64,000 nt of DNA from Cryptomeria japonica (GCF_030272615.1 NC_081408.1:198922841-198986840), one strand, 5' to 3'. Numbered from the stretch's first letter, positions 12,288-23,830 are shown. Notes: generated by a model from the sequence alone, not told the origin. Made by a program: numbers and translations.

Positions 12288-13101
12288 TGTTGATGTGTTT
12301 TTTATGCACATAACAATACAGAATAAATTACCAAAGTAATTTACCCTCTCTTGAACAAAATCACCTTAGATGCTAAGGATGAGATCAACTAATGTGATTC
12401 CAAGGTTTCTACATGTCAGGTCTTGATGAGTGGGTAAGTTCAGTGGCTGATGTGAATTGTTGTGTTTCACTTTGGGGACTTATGCAAATGTTTGGGTTAT
12501 CATGAATGATGCGGAATAGGTGTACTGACAACTTAAGATTTATCAATAAGGCTCTGGATTTACTTCTTACTAAAAAAGGGGGAAAAAGAATAGGGTTCAG
12601 GAAATCTATTCTAATCCTAGGAATGTAGGAAATGGTGAATGGATTTAGTGGAGTCAAACCAGGCAAGGTCTCACAATCAGGTATTGACACAAGCTTAGTG
12701 CAATCATCTAAGGTATACTTAATGATTTTCAAACTATTACCATCAAACGAAGACACCATCCAAGTTGATGCTTGTCAATGGACGCGTAATAGTTGAAGTT
12801 ATGCTTACTCAAACTCCAGTTGACCACACAAGGCGCACTTACCAGCGGAAAGAGGCTAGTGGTATGGATTAAGGATTCCACACAAATATACTCAACAAAT
12901 CTTCCATTCAATCTAACATACATGAAAATAAATTCTAATCTAAATTCTAATCTAACTTGGAGGAATTGAGAACCATGAATGCAAATACAACACTTGAAGA
13001 GAAAAATCACCAACAATTGAACAATGATTAGGATTCAAATAGCTGTAGCATATACCAACAATTCTACAAAAACTCTCTCTTACAAATGAGAGACAAAGGG
13101 G

Positions 13102-13110
13102 CATATATAG
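13102..13110 (-). promoter_or_regulatory. TATA box of the inner unit
   Basis: CTATATATG on the minus strand lies about 145 bp downstream of the orphan frame's stop and about 815 bp before the unit's 3' end. This spacing is like the outer LTR's TATA-to-end distance. Confidence 0.5.
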
Positions 13111-13252
13111 AGTCTCTTACAAAATGGATGGCCCAGATTGATCTAAGATCAACGGCAGAGATCATGCCAACAAAACCCTAGAATTGCCCTAATTAGGGTT
13201 ACATCAAAAATGGTGCCACCAACATATGGCCCAATAGAAAGATACCTAGTCA

Positions 13253-16200
13253 TCATATAGAGAATCTTCTAGAAGATTCCTCCCTGCATCTCTCTCTCCT
13301 AGCATACTCCAAGAATCTAGCCAAAACTGAATCTAACTCCTCCATGGAAACGCTAGTCAAGGTATCCTACTGTAAATCAATCACATCCAATGAATCCGAG
13401 CAAGCATTCAAAGTGTTCTCCCATTCAGGTATGAGCTTCTGCGAATTATGAACATGAATCAACAAAGAGACCAAGTCATCTATCTGACTCTTCTGCAAAG
13501 GGTCCAACTAGCAAAAATACATAAATTTTATCTTGTCTCTTAATTCGGCTAAGTGTAAACCACTAGCATCACTAACATCAACACCCAATAATTCCTCAAT
13601 CGAGGCAAGGATTTTCATCTGAATGTCCTGAATTAATCCTTCCATCTCCATACAACTCGATTGGGCGTTCTCATAAGCTAATTTCTTCAAAGCTAGTGCA
13701 CAATACCAGCCATGGAAATTATATATGTCTCCACTATGCACAATGTTCTCGCTGACCAAAATGGAATTAGGAACCTTCTTCAATACCGGGAGGTGTGGAA
13801 TAGTCTTCTCTTGGATAGGCCAGAATTCTTCCCAAACTCCCTTCAAATACTGGATTCTGAATACAAGCGTTGTTGTCTTATCATATGCTTGGACAAACTG
13901 AGTAAGGAAATCATCTGCCTGCCTTCTTGTGCTTTCAATCCACTTTTCCACCTCGGAGTGTGTACCTCTCGCTACCTCACAGTGTGAATGTATTCCATGG
14001 TCAACTACAATAGGGGAAATAAGGGTGGGATCCCCACGCCTTGTCCCTGCAATATACTCTCTGAGTCTAATATTTTCTTCTTTGTACCTTTCATTCTCCG
14101 CAATCACTGTGTCTAACTTGGCATTGATTGCTTGGAGGTTGTCACCAATCTCCTGAAATTCCTGCCCTGCGGATGGACGACCAAGGGAAACTGAAGTGAT
14201 CTGGAAATCCATGGGAGTAGTAGTGTCCACTGTCACACCTGCTCTAGGAACAACAATCTGTGTAATCCGCATTCCTGTCTCATCTCTAGCTATGTGCGAC
14301 AAAATCTCCGCTCTCTTGGGCTCTTTCTTCTTAGAACTCCTAGCTAGGTAGTCATCAATATCCTCAATAGGTTGTACTTCTATCATTTGTTTACTTTTCT
14401 CCATACTCTTCCTCAACCATTCAGGAATAGCGGTCATCTCCATACCATCATCAAGACATATTTCTTGATCAAGGTCCTTCAGTGCCGAGATAACTTCATC
14501 ATTATCATCAGGATTATTCCTGGTCCAATCATATACATCATTTCCCAAACTAACTTCCAAAAGGACAGTAGGGGATCCTGGTTGGTCATCATTCTCATTA
14601 GGAGGTGCAGATGTTGTTGTGGCATGAAATTCCTGAGTATTCTCTGGTAGTATCACTGTGTTGGAACACTGCTGAGTCTCCTTATTATGTTCTGTTACTT
14701 CAATCACTTCAATTGATGAGACACTGGGAGGGGGTGAAGGAATGATAGTCTTCTGTTTCTTCTTCACATCCTCAATCTTCTTCTCTCTAGCCTTGACTTC
14801 TCCATGCATGTTCTTCCTTCTTTTGGGAGCTTGACTCTCTTCGTCTACATGAATCTTGACATCACTGACAGTCCTCTAATTATCCTCAGAAGTAGACTCT
14901 TCCGTCTTCATCCTCTCATAAGTGAAGGGAACACCCATGTCAACTAATCTGTTCATCTGCATATCTACCCATGTGCAGGAGAAATTCAAGACTTATCTCA
15001 TCAATATATTTAGATCAGTCTCCTTTGACTCTGACCAATTTGGTAATAGGATTGCCTTCTTCATTTCATTCTCATAATGTGGGTGTGTATGATCTCTATC
15101 ATCTAATACCTGATCAGGGATGAGGAAAAGTCCACATTTCTTCATGAAATCCACTGACATTCTGGACCACATTCTTCTCTTTATTGCTTGTTCATCCATT
15201 AAGTTAGCCCAATAATCCTCTATGTCAACCTTGTGAGTGAACTTCTCTCCTTTGATCCTTCCGACCTTCTTGTCTGGATCAAATCTTTCTCTTTTCTTGT
15301 AGGTAGCAAATCTGTAGAATGCAATCTCCTCACCTGCAGTGCTGGCAGCTATGGCGGATTGGTAGACCTCTGACATCTTCCCAACTGAAATAGGGAATGT
15401 CATTCCTATCCTGTGCTTCTCTCTCTGGATAACATCAAACTCTAGAAGTTGTCTTACCACTTCCAACAATATCATTCTGTCAGTAGGATACCTAGGAAGC
15501 CTGTAGGGTTCAGATTGAAACCCATGAATCCTAAGGTATGTGAAAGTGGGAAACTATATATACCACGATCCATATTTCTCTATTAACTCTATTGCCTCCT
15601 TGGACAATCTTCTGTGGATTCCGCCCTGCAGCATCCATGTGATGTACATAGTGAATGCATCATTCACTCTTTTATAGTCTTCAATTCTGTGCATACTCAA
15701 CTAGGGGTAGCATTCATAACTCTTAAACTGTCCTTGCCCATTCCCGACTTCACCTTTGCATATTAATCCTCTGTATGAAACAAATCGTGCAAGCAGGTAC
15801 ACCAGGTAAGAAGTCATGGCGAATGACTTGGACCTTTCTACATTCCTCAACTGAAAATCCAGATTGTCGCTTATGATCTTAGACCAATTCACTAGTGTCC
15901 CTTTAAGACAATCCTGGATGAAGTAGAACATCCATCCATGAAATATTGCTCCCTGCGGCATTCCCATCACTCTGTTGAGTAGGAATATCAAATCACTATA
16001 TTCCTCCTTAAAATCTACGCACATAAGTGTCTTGGTAGCCTTGGAATGATGATTTCTAGGTTCAATCATCCATTCTTTATTAATTAAACTCTTGCATACA
16101 CCCATCTTCTTCATGTATATGTCTGCATAATCTTCCTTGGTCACATCCTTCATGTCTGTACTGCGTGGAATTTCGAATACCTCAGCAATGGCATCCTCAG

Positions 16201-16534
16201 CAAGGTAGGCGATGACAACACCCTTCGGACTCTTGATCATTCTTGTGAGCGGATCGTAACATCGTGCACACTCCAGGATCAACTCACTGCACTGTATGGA
16301 TTGTGGAAACCCAACGGCATGGAAAATGCCACTCTTCATAATATTCGCATATGCTGGAGAAGGAACCTGATCTCTGGATCCGAACATCCAACGCTGCATC
16401 TGGTCGAAGTCCAGGAAATGCATGTTGGTATCAGTGATCTCCCTCCATCTGGATGAAATCTTGAACTCTGGATAAAATCCAATCTCCAACGTCTTCAGCA
16501 GCTCTTTCCTTTCCTTGTATCCTGACTTCAACAT
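13253..16534 (-). pseudogene. Orphan long reading frame, copy A (about 1093 codons)
   Basis: I do not recognise a named family. One frame runs from ATG at 16534 to TGA at 13253-13255. It is broken only by in-frame stops: TAG at 15701, 15554, 14876, 13508 and 13367, and TAA at 14993, with no frameshift. The N-terminal 450 residues look globular: FYPEFKISSRW, SELILECARCYDP, AEVFEIP, then YLRIHGFQSEPYRLPRYPTD. The fold pattern is loosely like plant-transposon proteins of the Transposase_32/PMD kind, which is a guess. The middle is charged and Ser/Pro-rich with KKK clusters. The C-terminal part (from about 14150) is helical and coiled-coil-like. It is homologous end to end with the frame at 47033-50944. 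It has no gag zinc knuckle, protease, RT or integrase motif. Confidence 0.7.
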
Positions 16535-17936
16535 CGCACCTGTACGAAACTGGAAGTTAGTCCTAGGATAAAAATAAATACTTGAAAATAAAATTCCTGA
16601 CTTTCTAGAGATTTAGCTAGTTTAGAGCATGAAGTCAGAAAAATAATCCATACACTTGGTAAATTTTAGCAATTACGTTCAATGTGTGACAACACTAAGG
16701 CATGGAAGCCTTCCATAAAAATTCATTTATACCTCCTTACACTTAGAAAATATGCAAGCAAAGAATGTAAAGGAGTATACCGGATTGATGATGACTTAGG
16801 AAAGGTGTGAAAGGTTGTGTTTTCACACAATGAATGTCTGAAGACACCTTCCGCAGTCAACAATGGAGGTCAAAATTCTGAAGACAACCTGAAAATTCAG
16901 ACTTTTAAAATATGTTGTAATCTTCAAAATGTGCATAAAATCAATAGAAATCAGTTTTATTGATGAAAACAATCATTTTCTAGAATGTAAGTATGGCTGG
17001 TAAAAATTAGTTTTCTGAGGACAAGTCTGAAAATCGAACACTTCAGACTTACCAGCACCTTGCAAAGTGGTTTAAATCCCTGAAAATGATGAAAAATGGC
17101 TTAGGAAATAGCCCCAAGCAAATTCGCCAAAATTGGTTAGGTGGCTGGAAATGAAATTTCTGAGGACAACCGCCGAACAATGGAGTTTCATACCTGCAAC
17201 AGCGATAAAATGGTCTAAAAAGTGCACAGAAAACTCCACAAAATGTCTCCAAATGCTAAATATTTAAGTTAGAATTGGCTGGGCAATAAAAACTTAAGTC
17301 TAAAAATTAATGGCAATCATTAATGGAGGTCAAAATCTAGAGCAAACCTCAGATCTGAAGCAAATCAGCAGGCTGGAAATGATGACAGCCAACAAACATG
17401 CATGAAAAATCCACCAAAATGTGGCCTCCAAGCAAAATCGAAATTTTCCCAAGTCTAGCGCTAAAATTGAAATCTGAAAATTGATGCCAATGGTAGCTCG
17501 GATCTGCAATAATGGAGGATGGCAATAATCTGGAAAAATCACCCAAGTTGGGATTGAAAACCCCAAACACAAAAATTTGCCTTCCTTAGCAAAAAATTGA
17601 AATTTTCAAAATTCTAAAAATTGTTGTTAATGGTAGCAATCTGCAGAAATGAGGGTTTGAACAGCAAGCAACGATGGTGGAGGAAAAATTGCCCAAGGTC
17701 TCCAAACACAAATTCGCCAACTTTCACCAAAATTTGCTAAATTTGGAAAAAATCGCCAAACTTAGTAAAATCGAAAATCTGAAACTGGTCTTTAATGGCA
17801 GCCAAGAGGAATAAATCAGCAAGCTAGAAAAAATGGAGGAAAATAAATCCTCAATCCCACACTTCACAAAAATGCCTTGCTAAAAAAATTCGTCCAACTT
17901 GAAAAAAAATCGCTCTCATGGAGACACCTGACAGAA
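16535..17936 (-). other. Possible leader region of orphan frame A
   Basis: This is non-coding sequence upstream of the orphan ATG on the minus strand. It is rich in short, irregular repeats of TGAAAATT, AAATTCGCC and AATGGAGG-like words. No intron or conserved protein segment could be supported. Confidence 0.35.
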
Positions 17937-17966
17937 ATAATAATAAAATAATGTTGAAGTTCCTCT

Positions 17967-18015
17967 CATATACTTGCTTTTAGCTCCAACTTTTACCACA
18001 CAAGCAATGTGGGAT
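17967..18015 (-). promoter_or_regulatory. USE-like plus TATA promoter candidate for orphan frame A
   Basis: The minus strand reads ATCCCACATTG (18015-18005), then 32 bp, then TATATG (17972-17967). This resembles the plant snRNA promoter layout, an RTCCCACATCG upstream element about 33 bp from a TATA box. It lies about 1.4 kb upstream of the orphan ATG. Functional assignment is inference. Confidence 0.3.
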
Positions 18016-18179
18016 AAAAAACACTTGTATAAATACTTGCTTGGTGAAACCCTAACTTGCTTCTAGAAGATTCAAACATTTAATAATTATTGCAAGTTAT
18101 TAAATTTGCTTTTAAATTTTTAAATAATCATTTAATAATTATTTAAAAGCAATCAAAATGGGGCTTTTATTTAAAATAT

Positions 18180-18840
18180 TGCAATTTAAATCCAAAATAA
18201 AGCCTCCAGGGGAAAATCGCTATAGGTTGGGATTAAAAAATCCCTTCAAAAATCGCTTAAGTGTCAAAATTTGCCCCATAGGGGAAATTCGACCCATGCT
18301 TGGATAAAAATCCATGCTCAAAATCATCAAAATGCACATAAATCACCCTCCAGGGGAAAATCGATAGGAGTTTGGACAAAAATCCAGACTCAAAAAATCA
18401 CTTAACTTGAAAAAAATACCTCCCTGGTGGAAATTCGACCTCAGTCTGGACAAAAATCCAGACAAAAATCCTTACAAAAATGCTCAGGGGAAAATTGATC
18501 CCTGTCTGGATAAAAATCCAGACAAAAATCCTAACTTAGTTGTCACAAAATCCTGGTGGAAAAACAACCCAGGCATGGAATTATCCTTGCACTCCAATCC
18601 GCACTCCCAGGGGAAATTCGATGGGTGTCTGGATAAATCCTGACACTTAGCCAAATTTTAGCATTCCCAGGGGAAAATCGCTCTAGGTGTGGATAAACAG
18701 TGGGGGAAATTAGTGGCCAGTATGGATTCCAGGGGAAACCCATCTGTAGTATGGATTTTGAGTGGGGGAATGGGTTGGGTAGTCTGGAATGTGAGGGGAA
18801 AATCACCTCTAGCATGGATTTTGACCCTTTAACCCTTGGA
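18180..18840 (-). repeat. Degenerate ~60 bp repeats in the inner unit
   Basis: About ten units are built on AGGGGAAAATCG, a short variable part, and a GTCTGGATAAAAATCCAGAC-like half-palindrome, spaced roughly 40-65 bp apart. It lies near the 5' end of the inner unit and resembles an enhancer-type U3 repeat field. Confidence 0.75.
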
Positions 18841-19316
18841 ATATGGATTTCCCTTAGGATTTTAACATTTTAACCACTCAAAATTACTCAGCGACTTTAA
18901 ATTTAACTGGACTTAGACTAATTTTCCAAAAATATGAGCGAAACGCCAGGAAAATGTTGGAATAAAGTGCGAAACCAACTTAAATATTACCTTAGGAGCG
19001 AGAAAACAACTCCAAAAGGTTTGTGAATATCTTAGCACTTTAAAATTATTGATGCGCGTGTTTAAAAACACGTTAACGTTCAAATGCTCAAACACTTAGC
19101 AAAACTTAGGATCATTAAAAATATCATCTTTTGCAACTTGATCCTAACACTTCAAAAACCCTAGACGGCACTAGGCATGATCAAAACTCTGAGACTCGGG
19201 CACGGAAAACGCAAAATTGCCCACTAAGCACCCAAAACCCTAACCTAACGATGCAGGAAGCTAGCAAAGAGGGGGTCCCCGTTAGCAATGGGGCGATGTG
19301 TGAAAAGGTCACAACA

Positions 19317-20520
19317 GGCGCCAAATACACCTTGTGAAGCAAAAATGTGCTTGGAGGATAATTCCTCCACTACCCCAATCTAGTGCCCTACCTCCTGATC
19401 TTGGCGCAATTTGCATTATGTGGAGGAACTTGGTTTGGAGAAAGAAATTCCTCCACCACCTAGTTTTGGCACTCTCCATCCTATTTGGGCGTTGTTTTGA
19501 CCATATGGAAGAATATTTGCTTTGGAGAAAAATTCCTCCAAGACCTTGTTTTAGCACTCACCATCCTAGACTAGGCGGGATTTTAATGCTCTCGAGGAAT
19601 TCATGTCATGGAGAAGAATTCCTCCTTGACCCCATTCTAGCATTCTATCCCTAACCTTGGGTGCCATTTAGGTGTTGTGGAGGATTCTTGGTCTTTGAGG
19701 AAAATTCCTCCAAGACCCTCATCTAGTGCCCATCTTCTTTTGGAATGTATTTTTGCCATGGTAAGGATTTCTTTGATTTTCTTCTAGACTTAGCCATTTT
19801 TTCACATTTCTAGATTGGGATGCCATTTTCGGAATCAAGTGAATTCCTCTTGGCCTTAGGAGATCTTAGAGCTTTTCCACTTTAGGAAAGGATTTTGAAC
19901 TTAGTCATTTTTCTTTGACCAACTACCTGTTTTTCAACTTTCTGGATTTAGTCATGGATTTTCAGGAATGCTCTGCCTTCAATGTCGATACAGCTACTTG
20001 TGATGGACCTGCCAAAAATAGACTTACTAAAAATAATAAGTACCTCAAAACATCAAAATTAGGGCAAATTGGGACAGGATGACACTTACGAAAAATAGAA
20101 ACTACTAGAAAATAGTAAGTTTGATTTTTGGCAAAATTAGGCCAATCCAGGATGCAGTGAAATTCCCTAAAAAATAGGAACTTTCTAAAAATAGAAAGTT
20201 GCTCAAAATTTGCTCAAATTTCACTGGTAGCTTCCTTGAAGGGTCCTGATTCTAATGCAATGTTTAGTTTTTCACAACCCTAAGGAAAAGACCTCAAATC
20301 TAAGTTTGAAGGGTGAACACCCTAAAATGGACCAAACAAGTTCCAAACAGCCAAATTTGCTCAAACGACTTGCAGACTTGATCAAACTCACCCAAAACAC
20401 TTGCACAATGAGGAGACCAAAGAGACTACTGTGAAAAGACCCAAAGAACCAAAACCAAAAGGACCTAAAAAGTACGAGTTCCCCATTTGGAATGGGGTGA
20501 TGTGTGATAACATCACTACA
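19317..20520 (-). repeat. U3 start and repeat field of the outer LTR, part 2
   Basis: The segment carries GGAGGAATTCCTCC-type words spaced 60-80 bp apart (19340-19760), then repeats of AAAAATAGAAACT and AAACTTTCTA-like words (20030-20215). The LTR 5' end at 20520 has a stem-loop (CCCCATT/AATGGGG, about 20480-20497). No gene is seen. Confidence 0.6.
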
Positions 20521-20525
20521 GGTTC

Positions 20526-21042
20526 TTTAGGGCCATCGGGAAGATGTATGATCCTATAGAGGCTAGCATCATTCATATTGAGTGGACAAAATTTGCCACT
20601 CTTAGGGGTTTTTTTGAGGCAATCAAGATGGATATGGCAACTATGGCATAGGAGGACCCAATTTTGTGGTGGAATTGCCATGCACTGATTTCTTTGACTA
20701 CCACTCTAGCCATTCACTTGCTATCTCAGGTTTCTAGTTCTTTAGCTACTAAGAGGAATTGGTCTACTTATAGCTTCATCCTCTCTCTTAAGAGGAATAA
20801 ACTTACCTCTAGGAGAGTAGAGAAGCTTGTGGTTTTACACAGTGTTGTGTGTCTCATTGACTACAAGACACTTGTGTACAAAGAGAGTCCAGCAACATAG
20901 TGGGATGTAGAGCTAGAGGAAAGCTAGTACAGATTGACGAGGATGAAAAATTACAAAGGTAAAGCTGGTTGGTATTAGTTTGGTAGAACTTGACCATGTG
21001 GAGTCCAGTTGTTCTAGTGATGAGGAGTTTAGGGATGATTAG
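20526..21042 (+). pseudogene. hAT superfamily transposase, 3' part (C-terminal dimerisation region)
   Basis: Immediately after the target duplication at 20521-20525 the frame continues as FRAIGKMYDPIE, exactly where the left half stopped (VEVKEGF). It then shows the hAT dimerisation signature: DPILWW, LAIHLLSQVSSS, KRNWSTYSFI and KRNKLTSRRVEKLV. A TAG follows KESPAT near 20900 and a further TAG sits after LEES. An acidic tail ends at TAG 21040-21042. The join to the left half is in frame, which shows the transposase was still reasonably intact when the LTR element landed. Confidence 0.85.
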
Positions 21043-21431
21043 AGACCTCTCTTCACTACATTTTGTTATTTTGATTTCATTGTACTCATTGTAATCATCT
21101 TTATGAAATCTTGAATATAATATAAATTTAAAATTTGACATTTTATTATTCAAACTTCAATGTTAAATTGTTAATGTTGAATTTCACTTCAAATTTTAGT
21201 AGTATTCAAGTATTTTAGTATTTTACTAATTAGCCAAAGTTTCATTTGAAAATTTAAAATTCTAATTCTAATTCATCTTTTTGTAACTATTTTTTCTAGT
21301 ACTATATGTATATCATCACTTCCCCACACTACCCTTCCACCCCCCACAGCTGTCCCTAGACTTAGGCCCTTGGTCCCCCCATCCCCAAAACTTGTCCCCC
21401 TATCCCCCCGTCAAATACTCCGTGGAACACT
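21043..21431. other. 3' flank of the hAT remnant
   Basis: AT-rich sequence followed by a C-rich stretch (about 21320-21420, with tccccccat and cttgtccccc words). The hAT terminal inverted repeat should be near here but could not be identified. Confidence 0.35.
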
Positions 21432-21655
21432 GAATAATACCAATAACGAGACCACTCCCTAAATAGCGAAGCACACCCCCTAAAAAACAAAAATGCTACA
21501 CCAAAATGGGCAAACCCCCATAAAGCACAGAAGTAGTTACAAATTCTATAAATGGTAGATACAACAAATATTTTATTCTAAATTACCTAAATGCCTAAAA
21601 CTGGTAGGAAGTGGGACACATGCTATTAAATGGTCAGTTACATCATTCTCTCCAT
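21432..21655. repeat. Diverged direct repeat, left copy
   Basis: About 220 bp shared with 24397-24600. Common words include GAGACCACTCCCT or AAGACCACTCCCT, CACCAAAATGGGCAAACCCCC, AAATTCTATAAATGG and AAATGCCTAAAACTG. The copies lie about 2.97 kb apart in the same orientation. Confidence 0.8.
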
Positions 21656-21937
21656 ATTTCAAAATTTTGAACCTCTTAGTTTATAGAACTTAAGAACTCG
21701 ACTGACATAGCCTATCCTTCCATAGAGTTAGATGCCTTTGCAAACTTTCACATTTTTTCTTCCTTTGCTTCCGACTACTTGTTGGACGATAGGAAATTTT
21801 CACAACTTCTTGTAGGTTTACCCCTACCTCTATTTGTCCTCTTCCATTGGTAGTCATTCTAAATTTTCTCATTGCTTGTTATGCCTTTTTATAGGAAAAT
21901 GTTTGTTGTTGCACTATTGCCACCATCATTTTCTTTC

Positions 21938-23021
21938 AAAGTTACCCCAAGTTTTTGGGACAGGGACGGCAGGGGACAACGGGACGCGTTTCCGGGACGG
22001 CAAATTTTTTTGCCAAATTTGGGGACGGCGAGGGACGGCGAAGGGGACGGCTATATAAAATATAGGAAAAATTTTAAATACATAGGAAAATTTCAAAATT
22101 CTAAATGTTCATATGAAAACATGGATAAAGCATGCATACATACATTATATTCATATGGAAACAATAAAACATGGATATAGCATGTGTATGATACTATGAA
22201 AAGTTGAAAACATTTTAGAATGTAAATTCTGAACATACAACATTGTTAATACTCAATAGACAATATGCAATTATGCATTCATAAATCAGAATTTCAATTC
22301 ATTCACATTGTCAATATGCATATCAATAGACTCAGAGGTTAAATTTTCCCTACTTCTATCGACGCAGTTTCCCCCCATATTTTTCAATGGGGGTTTGGGG
22401 GCAGTGCCCCCAAGGTGGGGTCAAGGGGCAGCACCCCTTGCGCACTCCCTGTCGCGATACAAGGTAGGGTCAAGGGGCAGAGCCCCGCGAGGCCAAAAAA
22501 ACTTATTCTTTAATAAAGGCGTTGGGTGTTATTTTTCTATTGACTCATCGAGTTTGGCGATTTTCTAATCTCTGTGTCAAAATGCCCAAAGGCTACACTG
22601 CTGCCATATAGTTTCATTGTCAAAATTATGAATTAAATTAAGAAATTTAAAATTTAATTAATGTTATCTTTTAATTTTTTTTATTTTTAATAACAATTTG
22701 AATTAATAAGGGGACTATATTAGAAAATTTAAATAAAAAATTGAAAATACAACTTTTTAATATTTTTAATATTTTTAAAGGGCCTTAGATATGGGGAACG
22801 GCCTTAGATATGGGGAACGTCTAGCCGTCCCCGGGACGGATTGGGGACAGACGTACGGACGTCCCCCAGAGCTAGGGCAAGCGTCCCCCATTTCGGGGAC
22901 GTCCCCTCAAAATACAGGGCAATTTGGGGACGGGGGAACATCCCCTAGCCGTCCCCAAGTCCCACGTCCCCGGGACAGGGACGAGGGTTTTCAGGTCGGG
23001 GATGCGTCCCGGGTAACTCTG
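21938..23021. mobile_element. Non-autonomous DNA transposon, 1084 bp
   Basis: The element is flanked by the perfect 9 bp duplication TTTTCTTTC (21929-21937 and 23022-23030). Its ends are inverted: AAAGTTACCCC at the left and CAGAGTTACCCG on the complement at the right. GC-rich subterminal arrays of GGGACGG/CCGTCCC occupy both ends. A GC-rich block at 22380-22500 (GGGGGCAGTGCCCCC, AGGGGCAGCACCCCTTG) lies in an AT-rich middle. It has no transposase. A 9 bp duplication suggests a Mutator-like source; an 8 bp reading would suggest hAT. Confidence 0.75.
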
Positions 23022-23389
23022 TTTTCTTTCGCTTTATCATATTTAATATGAAGCTCTTTGTTCCTAGATCTGGTTGATGCCTATAAAGCTTTGTAGCATC
23101 CTCTGTTGCATAACTCATGTATATGCCTCCTTCCCTCAATAATTATCATTTCTTCTTCAAGAAAGAGAGGACTGCCTTCTCTCTTTTCATCAGTTATGGG
23201 ATTTTCAAGACATCCCTCCCACTGCTCCTCCTTTGATTTGTTCTCTAAATCCAAATGTCTTCATCAAATTTGGGGTCCCCAAGATCTCCATCTATGCTGC
23301 AATTTCATCTCTAATGTGGACTACTTCCATAGCTGTAACATGTTGGACCAATTCTAATTATAAACTGTATTCCTCACTGTTACAATCTT

Positions 23390-23830
23390 CTAAATATTTT
23401 TTCCGTCTTCTAGGGTGATCATAAATGCTTTTTCCTTCTTCAGGTAATGCAACTCAACATTTTGATCCCATTCATCTATCTTCTTTATCGCAAACACTTC
23501 GTAGAGCACATTTAAGGGCTTTACATCCACTAGTATTTCTGCCAATCCCTTAAGGGATTTAATCTTTCCCCATTCTAGCAATTCTTTCCCTTGGCCAAAT
23601 TTAGATTCTATAGCTTTCCTCTTTGAAAACAGCTCTTGCTCACAAGGTGAATATTTATCCCCACCAATCTTTTTCACCTTCTCACCACCCTTGAATGCTT
23701 TTTTTTTTTCTTTACTTTCCCATTATTACTTGCCTTATACTGCTTCGACATCCACCTTAATTCCTCCCACTCAAACTCCAGGTTTTGCAAATTGCTTTGC
23801 TCGTCCTTATTAGTTTCTACATCCTCCTTT
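23390..23830 (-). pseudogene. Unrecognised protein-coding remnant
   Basis: The minus strand reads LEFEWEELRWMSKQYKASN, then a poly-Lys run (the plus strand has nine or more consecutive T near 23700), then KKIGGDKYSPCEQELFSK and IKSLKGLAEILVDVK. The composition (Lys, Glu, Leu) looks like real protein. I do not recognise the family. A short open frame on the same strand at 21690-21872 (RPTSSRKQRKKKCESL) may be a further piece, separated by the 1084 bp transposon. Confidence 0.35.

Larger units (their letters stand above)
12288..19316 (-). mobile_element. Inner LTR-bounded unit (7.0 kb) carrying the orphan reading frame
   Basis: On the minus strand it starts TGTTGTGACC at 19316 and ends CACATCAACA at 12288. 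The flanks are GGCGT (12283-12287) and GGCGC (19317-19321), a 5 bp duplication with one mismatch that fits C to T decay. About 130 bp at its 3' end and 50 bp at its 5' end resemble the same ends of the outer LTR, so the two are related families. No second copy of either terminus was found inside. The unit therefore reads as a single very long LTR, with the orphan frame upstream of the TATA box at 13102. The alternative is a full element whose internal LTR borders I failed to see. Confidence 0.6.
10088..20520 (-). mobile_element. Outer solo LTR (about 3.4 kb), interrupted by a second unit
   Basis: On the minus strand it starts TGTAGTGATG at 20520 and ends GTCAACA at 10088. It is flanked by the perfect 5 bp duplication GGTTC (10083-10087 and 20521-20525). 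Removing the inner unit (12288-19316 and one duplication copy) leaves about 3.4 kb with one TATA box and no gag or pol. No second copy of either terminus is seen inside, so it looks like a solo LTR left by recombination. Both flanks of the inner unit share the same degenerate repeat vocabulary (ggaggaattcctcc, aaggaatttcc), which supports their original continuity. Confidence 0.8.

Noticed and set aside
12288-19316. Inner unit as an ordinary two-LTR retrotransposon
   Set aside because: I looked for second copies of TGTTGTGACC and of the CATCAACA end region inside the unit and found none. Not excluded: a self-alignment is needed.
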